Shown: piece by piece, positions 37,201 to 49,200 of the stretch
How positions within the stretch are numbered: position 1 is the first letter of the stretch
Layout: each line of letters begins with the position of its first letter
Assembly: GCF_000003605.2 (NCBI RefSeq)
Contig: NW_003124893.1
Span: 370,799-425,029 of the forward strand
Direction of reading: 5' to 3'
Source: Saccoglossus kowalevskii
Taxonomy: Eukaryota; Hemichordata; Enteropneusta; Harrimaniidae
Length of the DNA stretch: 54,231 bases
Notes under the pieces: generated by a model
Told to the model about the DNA's origin: nothing
The model's database searches: none
The model's input: only the letters and a program-made list of their open reading frames with translations
Made by a program: the position numbers and the translations under genes

Positions 37201-40200
37201 TGCCCATATTTGTTTCTGTTGCATGCACAGTTCATCTACTGCAATGCTGCGACAAAACACTATAGCTGTTTGGTGATTCCATTCTTTGTATGGGTAAACT
37301 ACCTGTTGATTCAGAGAGTGTCATCCTGAGTCAGTGCGAGGAATAAAACTGTTGTTATTCAGATATCACTATGTATTTAAACCCAGGTAGAAAATTGGGG
37401 GGAACTCTGAAATAAATGACCTGCTTTTGACCCATAACAAAAAACTTTATTGCCAGAGTAATGTGTCTAATTTAAAATAAAAATACCATTAAATAATAGA
37501 TCACTCCCATTTAACCCTGTATTTTCTCACTCCATTAAAAAGAGAACATTTAATATATGACATTGGTCTTGATAATTTAGTAATGAATTTTTGTTTTACT
37601 CTTGTTGATAAGTCTTTAGTTTACCTGTGAACATATTACAAAGTTGTTTCTTTATTTAATTTTACTTTTATTTGACTTAACGCCATGTATTGAATGACGA
37701 GTTCCCTGTGTACTGTACATGTATATATACACATCTCATCGTTCAAGGGTAAAGTCACTTGCAGACATAAATCTGACATGGGCTGCTGATTATTGTATTT
37801 GATTTTTAGTGGGGTGGTAATTTAGAACAAAATAAAACTCATTGAAGTGAAAAGTCAACAGTTAAATTGCAACATGCTGTCAATCTGCACTCAATGTATT
37901 GCCCTAGTTTGGTCCATGTCAGTCTGAACTCGTTCAGTTGGCTGGGTTACTGACTCTGACTTGAGAAAAAATGTAGCACGCTCATCACAGTGGTGCGTCT
38001 AGGGCGTTGTTTCACAACAACTGTGGTTTGTTATTTTCACCTTATTGATGACTCTTTCTTGTTGAAAACTTGCTTGTATCGTGGCACGTTTCCTCCACAA
38101 TGGATGGTTGTACTGATTTATTGCACCATGTCTAGTCCGCCCCTCCTGTCTCGCATTGATACCTTACTTGGTTTGAAAGTTAATGTGTGTTTTTTTTACG
38201 TAGATTTATGCTATATGTTATAACCCTGTTGTCGTTTCCCTGGCTGATTGTATAACCAAATAATGAAAGACGAACCACCTCTTTGCAAGCTGCTCTCTGT
38301 GGATACTCCTTTTCCTCTGTTCACATGTAACTATTCTCATTTGATTTTTCCCACAGCTTTGCTGATGTTATTGCAGGCTCTTCTTCTTTTAAAAGGTTTT
38401 ATGCCAGGCAAGAGCTGCCTAACTCCCCTGACATTGAATGTTACAGTTGTCTTTCCAGACCTTTTTGTTCTTATGTGCAAAGTGATTATTACTGTAAAAT
38501 ACTTTATTTTCGCTTGGAATTAATTTTCACTATTTTCGCTGCAGGAATGATTCAGTGAAAATAAAATTAAGCAAATATACCTTTTTTCTTATACTTTACA
38601 TTCAACTTGTCAAAATTCAGTGAAAATAAATTTTATACGAAACACACAAAAAGTGATTATTATGTAAATCCTTTTATATAGAATCAATATTCTATGTTTT
38701 TGGGGAGGAAGCTGTATGGCTATCTTCCTATCATAATGGTATTGTGGCACCATTGTTAATTTATCAGTAGCTTTATACACAATGATCGAGGTATATCTAT
38801 AGTCAAAATAAGTCATATTTTTAATGATCCAGTATACAGTATATGCAACTTCAAATATATCACTGTTTTAATGGTAAATTTAAATCTGAGAGAAAATCAA
38901 TGCTTTTACAGTAACTTCTTTTTTTGGATATAATAAATTCCACTTCATACAAAATCTTGCATTTATTCAATTTTAACTAGCATTTAACATAAACAAAAAG
39001 TTTGTGACTTTTGTCCCAAAATATGCCTGAAATTACTTTGGTATATTTTAAACTGATTTAATTTGGCGAGGGAAAATCTTCTTGAGGAGTTTAGAAATGA
39101 AAAACTGTAGTATTGGTTATCTATGACTAGGACTTGCAATGACTGAAATGACATCTTAATCAAATGATTTCTGACAGCACAAGAAACTGTTGGTCCTGAT
39201 AAATTAAAATGGTTTCTGTCGCAAAAATGAAAGTGACAAAAAAATAGAAAAATAAAAATCAATAACTTGAGACCTGACAATTTTTTTTCTTTTTAGCCGC
39301 ATACAATTATTAACATGTACATTACTTGTGATTGGTCTACATTCAAGATCTGTTTCTAGTCCCGGTGCGTGTGTCAGTTTTAATGGGACACTCACATGTT
39401 CTTTTTTAGACGTGCATGTATTTGGAAAAAAAACAACGAGAAACATAAAATAAAAAAAAAGAATTAAAAAAACTCATTGGGAAATACAAAACAAACAAAA
39501 AAACATCATCATATCAGTTTTTCAAGAAACCTTGGACCAGAAACACATTGTCTGTTGTGTAAAACTTATTGAATGTATTTTCAATGCTCTGAGTGATTGC
39601 ATGGTGGTTTCGTCTGTATTCATTATTTCTGAGTTCACAAAATGAAAAAGCAGGAAGTGCCATGTGACTAGGTTACTATGGAACCATGCTCCGTGAACAT
39701 TTCCCACTGTTGTTGTAGAAATCTTCAGAAAATTAATTCTTTGAATATTGTGGAGCAGTTGACTGATTTGAAAAAGGGATTCAAAAATATGTACATGTAC
39801 ATGTATATGCCTATAGTAGACATTTTTCTGGTTCATACAGGAGTCATTTTAACCTTTTGAATGTCAAAGACAAATTTTGTAACATTTTACAAATTACTTG
39901 ACGTCATTTTTTCCAAATTGTTTAAAAAAAATTTAATTAGGCCCAGTAGCAATGGGAAATTTTGTGCATTTTGTCCAAAATTAACATAGAAATTATAGAC
40001 AAATACATATTAATGTGCAAAATTGTTGCACCAAAATTTGGTTTGCCATTCCAAGAGTTAGTGGATTGATTTTATACATGTACAGCAGAAATTTCTTTAT
40101 AGTTTTTAATAATATACTGTGGAATACTTTATTTTCGCTGGAATTAATTTTCGCTGAAAAGGCTTTTTGGGCGTTTTGTATGGAATTTATTTTCACTGAA

Positions 40201-43200
40201 TTTTCACGGTATCATCCCTTCAGCGAAAATAAATTCCAAGCAAAAATAAAGTATTCTACAGTACATCACTTTTAATATGGGGTAAAATTAGAGTGCAGTA
40301 TATGTACCAGATAATGTATAATAAGGTTCATTGCTTTTCCCAGTTTACATATAGATTAAATAAACTTTTAATTTAAAAATTTCAATGGCAGACAAGGTGA
40401 GTATCACACAGTCAAAATAGATGTTACTTCCTGTCAAAGACTTTAATGTCAAAATCAACTTTATTTGCCTTTGACAAATCAAAGCATTTTTTTTCCAGAT
40501 TTTGTCAAGAAATTTATCAAGAGCTGTAACCATTAGGTCTAAAATTAACAAAGAAATTGTCGAAAAATACATAAAAATGTGCAAAACAATACACCAACAT
40601 TTTGGTAGAAAAAATATGGTGGCCATTATAACTTTGGAGGAGTATTGTGGTTAGGCTAGAAAAAAAACACTTTTTGCTTTGGTCAGCATGTGTGTCAGTA
40701 AACGTTTCAGGACAAGACACAAATAGTAGTTGTGCAGAGATATCCATCTAAACCTAACAGTTTTAAGTAAACAGAGATAATATGAATCCTTGGTTCATGT
40801 ATTATGAGCATATCAGTTTTCAAATAAACTCTCTTTGTTATGCATGGTGTAATTCACGGCATCCCAGTAATTCACCTGCTTTGCACTACTAAACCCAATC
40901 AGATCTCAAGATAAAATCAGGATATCTGTATAGTAAACATCCAGAAACTGAAACTGAACTTGACCTACTGATGGAGTTGACATTGACTGCGTGTCGTAGT
41001 AAAAATCTGTGCATGAGTATTGGTTTTGTGGGTCTGTCCACTTAAATTTGGGAACAGGGCTTTGGTTTTGATCAGTCATGGGAGAGTTGAGCCAATCACT
41101 ACCTGCAGTGACTGGAACCGTCCCTTAAAATCAACAGGTAGTTCACCCCCACAATGGAATGGAATCACCTATGTGTCCTCAGGTTTTTTTTTGTTTTTAT
41201 GCAAATCAGATCATTTTAAAAGGCTCACAGCTCTTAAGAAAACAAGTAGATAACCTATTGTTAGGTAATTTCCAATATCACTGATGTGACAATGTGGAGA
41301 TAAAACGGAAGGTGTAAAGCTTTCGTTGTAAGTTGTATACAAAAAACAAGTATTCAAATTAGTTGTGGTTTGTTTAGGCTTGGTATTAAGTTACATGCTA
41401 TACAGTAGGGAGTAACTCCACTTGGGGATTGCTTAGTGGTGTTGAGTTGACGCCTCGTACTATTCACGTTGATCAACGATGCACACTCGGTGCATCATGA
41501 TAACATCTTGGTGAACATACACGGTGAGTGTCTCCCATTCAAGTTGTAAATAGCTCAACTAGTTCGGTGAAAAGTATCGTCGTCATTCAATTGACAACTT
41601 GATATCTGGTTTACTCTGCTCCGGGTACCTGCTTGCCAAGTTTTTAAAACTTTTAGCACTTGATCTATCGCATTTCTATGCAGTTTTTAGTTGCAGACAA
41701 GGTCAGGGATCTACAGATTTAATTTCAGAATGCTTTACTGCTCAGCAAGAAATGTATTATTGTCAGTGACCTGAAAAGTACAGGATTGCATCAAATATTT
41801 ACGATCACTTTACAAACGTAATGGTACACGAGTTTTGTTTTTTACGACCAACTCACTAGAGAAAAATGGTATTTCGACATTACTAGCAAGGTTATGTACT
41901 CTTTGTACATTAGACAAGGTTATGTACTCATTACAGAGCTGAGTATATTTCTGGTATTTCCAGTGTGCATGGATGTTTGTTATTACTTAACCCTGATGCG
42001 GGGACGGTAAATTTCTCCCAAGCTTCAGGCATTTTGCCTGTATAATCACAGTAAGTACATTGCGTGAATTTTGCCGGTTTTTGCCAATTAATCCCCGGAT
42101 TATCATCTTGGTCATGTTGCTAGTCATTAAAAATTAATTCAGACCGTTAACAAGACTAAAATGTTGCTTATACATGACACACATTGTTTGAACATGTTTT
42201 TTCAAACAAATTTTACTGAATGATTTCATGTTTACCTACAGCATTGTCTAGTTCTTTGGGTGGCAGCCAAAACATGCACAGTTGACAGGCCTTTAAACCA
42301 GTCGATGAGTTGATCACGTTTTATCACAGTAAATCCAAAGTGGTGTTGTAGTTTTGTCTCTTCTCTAACTTTTGATGTGTTCTAGATGTGGAGAAGCTCA
42401 TTTTTATGATCCTTAGAATGTGATCAACTGGTAATTACCAATCAGTTGACAACAACCATCTCAGCTCTTTAAAGTTACACAATAAGACAAGTAAGACAAT
42501 AAAATCGTTTTAAAGGTAGTAGTCCACATAATTGAGTTAAATACAATTAAACTTAATTTGACATCATTGATTTTAGTGCTAAAAGTTCATCAACTATTTT
42601 TGCTGTATTTTTATTATTATTTTTTCTCCCATTTACTTATTAAGCAAATGCACTTTTTAAGAGCAATTAATTTATTTGTTCTGAGACGCTTCCTATTATT
42701 TGTGCATTGGTTATCCATTTGTCTCATTTCATTTTTAAAAAATACAAGAACCAATCATATAATATCTATTTCGGAAAAAAACAAAAACAAATATGGTTCC
42801 AAATGAGTGAACACCTGGTGATATGCTATGTAACATGGTAGCATGATTACAGTTTGCATGTGTCTATTAAACCAGTATGTATAGAAACTGTCTAGGTACA
42901 GTTTGCATGTGCCTATTAAACCAGTATGTATAGAAACTGTCTAGGTACAGTTTGCATGTGCCTATTAAACCAGTATGTATAGAAACTGTCTAGGTACAGT
43001 TTGCATGTGCCTATTAAACCAGTATGTATAGAAACTGTCTAGGTACAGTTTGCATGTGCCTATTAAACCAGTATGTATAGAAACTGTCTAGGTACAGTTT
43101 GCATGTGCCTATTAAACCAGTATGTATAGAAACTGTCTAGGTACAGTTTGCATGTGCCTATTAAACCAGTATGTATAGAAACTGTCTAGGTACCGTTTGC

Positions 43201-46200
43201 ATGTGCCTATTAAACCAGTTGAATATGTATAGAAACTGTCTAGGTACCGTTTGCATGTGCCTATTAAACCAGTTGAATATGTATAGAAACTGTCTAGGTA
43301 CAGTTTGCATGTGCCTATTAAACCAGTTGAATATGTATAGAAACTGTCTAGGTACCGTTTGCATGTGTATAGACATACTGTGGAATACTTTATTTTTGCT
43401 GGAATTAATTTTCGCTGAAAAGGCTTTTTGGGCGTTTTGTATGGAATTTATTTTCACTGATTTTTGATGAGTTTAATGTGAAATATAGGAAAATAAGTAT
43501 ATTCGCTGGATTTTATTTTCACGGAATCATCCCTTCAGCGAAAATAGCAAAAATAAATTCCAAGCGAAAATAAAGTATTCTACAGTAGTCTCGGTGTTGT
43601 TTACATATACATAGACAGCTGTCTAGGTGTTGTTTATATGTGCATACCCAGCTGTCTAGGTGTTGTTTATATGTGCATACCCAGCTGTCTAGGTGTTGTT
43701 TACATATACATAGACAGCTGTCTAGGTGCTGTTTACATGTGCATACCCAGCTGTCTAGGTGTTGTTTATATGTGCATACCCAGCTGTCTAGGTACAGTTT
43801 GCATATGCATAGAACTGTCTAGGTACAGTAACATGAGAAAATACAGTATTGGGGGAAAAATTTGAACAAATAAATTGCTGTCGGGCATATGTGAATTCAA
43901 TATGTACAAAAAAGCAAATTACTCCAGCCCCTTAATTTCAAAAGGTAAATATAGATGATTCTGAAATCATCACAATTCATTGCATTACTGTAAAATACTT
44001 TATTTTAGCTTGAATTCATTTTCGCTGAAAAGACTTTTTTGGTGTTTCTAATGGAATTTATTTTCACTGATTTTTGACAAGTTGAATGTAAAATATAGGG
44101 AAAAAAGTATATTCGCTGGATATTATTTTCACTGAATCATTCCTTCAGCGAAAATAGCGAAAATTAGTTCCAAGCGAAAATAAAGTCTTTTACAGTACCG
44201 GTAATATATTTCACTTAATATTGCCACAATCTTTATCCTGTTTACGAGTCTGAAAGTATTGTCAGTTTTCTCCTACATTTTTGGTCAATAAAGTCAATAA
44301 AAAAATTGGAAGATGGTGTTGTGTGATTTGATATGTTGCTCAGAAACACTTGAAAGTGAGCTGTTTTATTATTTGCAAAAACAATGAAGTTTTAAATCAC
44401 GTGTTCCTTACTCCGTAATATTAGTTGGCGTCCAAAACAGTAACATTCTTTGAGTAACAGGTAATCCAACACACTGACGCACAGTAATCGTAGAGTAGAG
44501 CTCCTGACACATGAGCCCCACACAATAATGTTCACTGAACTGAGATCACCATACACTTAGTTTAGGGTGTGCACATAACCGGAAAATGTCTATTCTTCTT
44601 ACTGCTCGGATGCCATTTAATGGGTGTTATTCTCCACCATTGTTCAAGATTTTTTTTTAAATTCAGGTTTACGCCACCGTGTGAGGTCAGTGTTGAATTT
44701 GTCCCGAGGCGTATAGCTCGCTCAAAAAATACACTACATGTTGCTTTTCATGTTTTTTATATATCGGTTCTCTCGTGATTGGGAAGTTTATATCATAACA
44801 AATTCTTTGTGCGAGCTGTTTTGTTTAATTGTAATTCATTGCAAAGTGATACATGGCCGACGACACGTGGATTGTTGAATACCATGTTTACCATTCCATA
44901 TGCTCATAAATTAAACAATTGTATATATTTTTTTACAGATGAGATTTTACTTGACAAAGAAGAATGTCCATTGGATATTGCTCTGAACTCCCGAGTGACT
45001 CCTCGATTTGTCTTTCGTATGGACCCTCATCGCAATAGTCCTGTCACCCACCCTGAGACTGTCCCCACACCAAGCCCTTCAAATAAACGCCGCAGCCTGT
45101 TCACAAAATTCCAAAACATAAAAAACACTATGAGTGAGAACAATATGGCTCAGAATAGCCTCCGGGTTTGCCATTCCGCTGAACTGCTCACCAATGGCAT
45201 GGACTGCAATCTCACGGACGACTCAAGCATAAGTAGTGACCTGAGTAGCAGCATATCAAGTTCTAGCATGACGGGAAAGAAAGAAAACAAAGATAGAATA
45301 GCCATGACAAACGTTCAAAATGGTGGCGCCACTGGTTTGCTCATCAATGCTAATCTGCCACAAAATAGAAAGAATGGCAAAAACAAGACAACCCGTCAAC
45401 CTGCTCGAAATAAAGCAAAGAAAAATATGAAATCTTCGTCATCTATGGCGCTCATGTTTCAAAGAAGATTCAGTCTACGTAAGCGAGATAAAGACGAACC
45501 TGTTACGTCGATGAATGTGGAATTGTCCACTGAGACGGCAACACCTGGTGTATTAAAAATCTATGGTGATCAAATTCGGCCCGGAGCTGAGTATAAAAGT
45601 GTACTGGCATCAATGAGATCTTCGGCTGTTGAACTTGTCAAGGAGGTGCTAGAAAGGTACGGTCTCGCAAGAACTTCATACAAGGAATACGTTCTTTGCG
45701 ATGTGATTGGCAAGTTTGTGAAATCTGAAGAAAAAGGACAACGTTGGCAGATGGAGTGTGTGCGAGTTGTTGAAGACAATGAGAAGCCTTTAGTTTTGCA
45801 GTCATTCTGGAAACCCGGGGAAGGTTTGTCGCGAAGGTTTGAAGTGCGAAACCGATCCTTGGTTGCAGAGGAACTTGGTGAAATTGACACTATTACATCT
45901 GGTATTAATGCGAATGCAAGGCGTTTACAGCTATCACGAGTGAAACTAAACCGTAGTGGGAGCACAGATGCATTGTTGGATTGCTTGGATAGCGAGGACC
46001 ATCAAGATTCAATAAGCTCCACAACAGACAATGACTCTTTCGATAAAAGCTCTTTACAACAATTAGAACCAGAGGAGACAGAGAGTAATGACGAACCAGC
46101 GGCGTTTTACAACATAAAACCTCCGATAGACTTTCCGTATTTATTGACAATTCGGGGTTTCTCGCCTAATAATGATCTCTTGCTTTATGTGCTGAATGAA

Positions 46201-49200
46201 CAAGTAAGTATGGTTGGCAAAATACAAGAGGGTATGAAGGAAGCCAACAAACCAGATATACAATTAGCGGCACCCGATGTCTTGTCGCAACACTGTTGGG
46301 TTTCGAAGAAGCCAGCCAATAGGAACTACAGGGTCAGGGACAATCCTGAAGACTGCGACATGATGGTTTCTGTAGATCCTCTTCCGAATGCCAAGGTCAC
46401 CATTAATGGAGTCGCGATCACTAAGGAAACCGAACTGAAACCGGGTGATTTAGTCGCTATTGGACACCATTATGTTTTTCTCTTCAAGGACCCGACAATA
46501 ATGAGGGAAATCCCGCAGAACTTGGCGTGGTTGAACTTTCAATCATCGTCACAAATCCAGGAATTAAGTAATGTTGAAATGCTTGTGAATCTTCGAGAAA
46601 CTTTCAATGAACACCTCCGAAAGAAATCCCAGGAATACGACAAAAATGACGACAGGCTTAAGATAGTGTACAGTGCCATGGAAGAGGATGACCTATTGGA
46701 AAAAATTACATTTCTGTTAGATATTGACAGTACTGATGTATTCAAATTAACACCTGCCTACTTAATATGCATGTGTGTTGAATATTCAGCATATCATTGT
46801 GACCAATCAGCAACCAGGAAATTACTACTCAAGATATCAGTATTAGTACAGAGCATAGCATGGGTAAGCTGTTTTGATTTTAAACTTGACTTTCGTCTAC
46901 CAATTAAGTTATGATTTGTATTAATTTTTAAGTACAAAAACAGGGTTACTATTGTTGGTCCCATCAATCCAATCATTCAGAATCATTTTTAAGATTTGAA
47001 ATAATGGTACCCGGTATATGCATACGCATCAGTTTAAATTGAAACCTCATCAAATATGGCCGACTGGCAGCCATGGTAACCAATTGGACCTATTCCAACT
47101 GTGGCAATATAAACCATGGTTATTGGGCCCAGACAATGAATAAATCTTTTGAAATCTGGCTTGAATTCTGTTTTATTCAGAGTGAAAATGATATTTATTT
47201 AGACATAAAACGGAAAGCCATTTTTCAAAAAACAAAAAAAAACAAAAAAAACATGAATGACACCAGTGAATTGGAACAGTTAATAAATTCACTGTGCCTG
47301 TGCAATGTAGTGAACGAGTGTATGTATAGAGTTGTTCAAAAATGTTTTTAAAAATTATGTTTATTAATATAGGATGTATATCTGTGGATGTATTTGCTAA
47401 AAACAAATATCTAAAAAGATATATGATGAAAAAGATTACAGTGCTGCTTGGTGTGTCTTAATGAATAAAATGCTTGGTCTTGGATGTGTTTAAATGCTTC
47501 ATTGGAGTTTGATTCATTATGCAAAATTTTTTTATATTATTTATATAATATAATTAATTACTATAAACAATAGTCCAACCATGCATTTAATCATTCTACT
47601 GTAGAATACTTTATTTTTGCTTAGAATTAATTTTCGCTGAAGAAATGATTCAGTAACAAATAAAATCCAGTGAATATACCATTATTTCCATATTTTTACA
47701 TTGAACTTAACAAAAATCAGTAAAAATAAATTCCATACAAAACACCCACAAGGTCTATTCAGCGAAAATTAATTCCAGCGAAAATAAAGTATTTTACAGT
47801 ATTTTACATAGAAGTACCGGTACCTGTACTCCTACGGGAACTATCCTTATGTAGTGGTACATCTCACTGAATGATCGTTGATTTTCAGGTAATATCTTTG
47901 GGTTAAATAAACATCCTAAGTAATTGTCGGTCCGCCAGGGGTAAATGTTGTCTATTAATTATTAATGTTGATTGTTTTCCATCTCAGGCTTTTCATTGCC
48001 AAATTGCATGACTACTTCAATAATTTCTCAACTACTTTGAAAATTTGAAATTAATAATTCAATTGGGGGGATGACAGTTTATGATCCCCCCTAATATTAA
48101 TATTAATGAAAATAGATGCACTTTAAAAGCTTTTTTTTTTAAATGCATATACGTATTTGTTCTATTAAAAGCATATCTCTAATAAAAGCACATGTTAGCA
48201 TTTATTGTACGTGTATACTGAATCACTCAAATAAGAATTTTGTTGATGATAGTTAGTCTTTCATGTAAGCGCATACACTTCAATAATACATACCGGTAAA
48301 TGGTCATTTTTAAGCTAGTCTGAAACACAAATGATATAATGTTTTATGCAGGTCCTGTTAATATTCATCTGTAAGTACATTTGGTATGAGTTTATGTGAA
48401 AACTTAATACTGTAAAATCTGTATTAGAAGCCGCGACTTCTATTGAAATGGTACAATGCAACAGAGGGGATGCGGCTTCTATTAGAGCATCTACACATAT
48501 GAGAAATGATGAATTTTTGGTTCTTAATTGTTCAAAAAGAATGGGTGCGACTTCTATTAGAGATGCGGCTTCTAATACAGATTTTACGGTAATAGTTTTA
48601 GAAAAATGACCACATGACCAGACTCAATTTGTTTTATGATTAATATCCCTTATTGCGTCATTGGATAAAGAATAGAAAACCACAATCGGAAATATGCATT
48701 TTTGTGCTGAGAAATTATTAATTACTTTGAATTTTTACTCCTAATAGGATAAAACAAAGGAAATTGCCAACAAGCAGCCTTCTAGGTAAGTGCACGTTAA
48801 TCGTTTCTTTTTATAAGAAAACCATAAAAACAATTTTATACGCTTGGTTTCATCATTGTAATCCTAGCAGGTGGGACATTATACCTAGTGTAATTTCGAT
48901 ATAATACATATTGGCATACTACAAAGAAAAGTGTTAGAGGGCATACTTAGAAATAATGTCGAATAAAGCGATTCATACTGGTATTTGCCAGAATTTTTGA
49001 AGCCTGGTTTATTTCTCTTACATTTATCACACAATATATACATTGTAATTTGACTTGAAATACCTTGTGTTACATTATGTAAATTAGAAAAACATCTCAA
49101 GGTTTTGGTATGAGAAATATACTGATCACCAGTGCCTATTGTGGTTGTTACACCAACCCATGTTCAAATCCTACTTGCGATTGAATACAAAAAGGGTCAA

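Larger units (their letters stand above)
16565..44938 (+). other. RADIL intron 2 (28.4 kb, phase 1)
   Basis: Runs from GTAAGG to TTTTTTTACAG and joins G|AT into an Asp codon inside RA1. Holds eleven family A copies, families B, D, E and M, a 1.2-kb hairpin-ended element, several minisatellites, an inverted duplication and the assembly gap. Stretches not listed separately (about 16570-17800, 19450-21200, 22010-23440, 25000-25820, 29070-30670, 30900-32080, 32340-35730, 36600-38480, 40650-42840) contain only short frames that match no family I recognise. The first 700 bp are richer in CpG than the rest. Confidence 0.85.
46864..48747 (+). other. RADIL intron 3
   Basis: 1.9 kb between exon 3 and the 38-nt microexon. 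Holds MITE A15 and MITE D2; otherwise AT-rich with no recognisable coding sequence. Confidence 0.85.

Noticed and set aside
37990-38523. Adjacent hydrophobic frames of 77 and 91 codons
   Set aside because: Unrecognised; the second ends in MITE A11 sequence and the Leu/Phe-rich composition is typical of T-rich intronic DNA.
43161-43865. Frames encoding repeated MYRNCLGTVCMCLLNQLN and HTQLSRCCLYV peptides
   Set aside because: They are translations of minisatellite units, in several frames and on both strands, joined to MITE sequence.
44779-44938. 53-residue upstream extension of RADIL exon 3
   Set aside because: It starts with TTG, not ATG, and a good acceptor (TTTTTTTACAG) with matching phase places it in the intron; the homologous residues of RA1 begin only after it.
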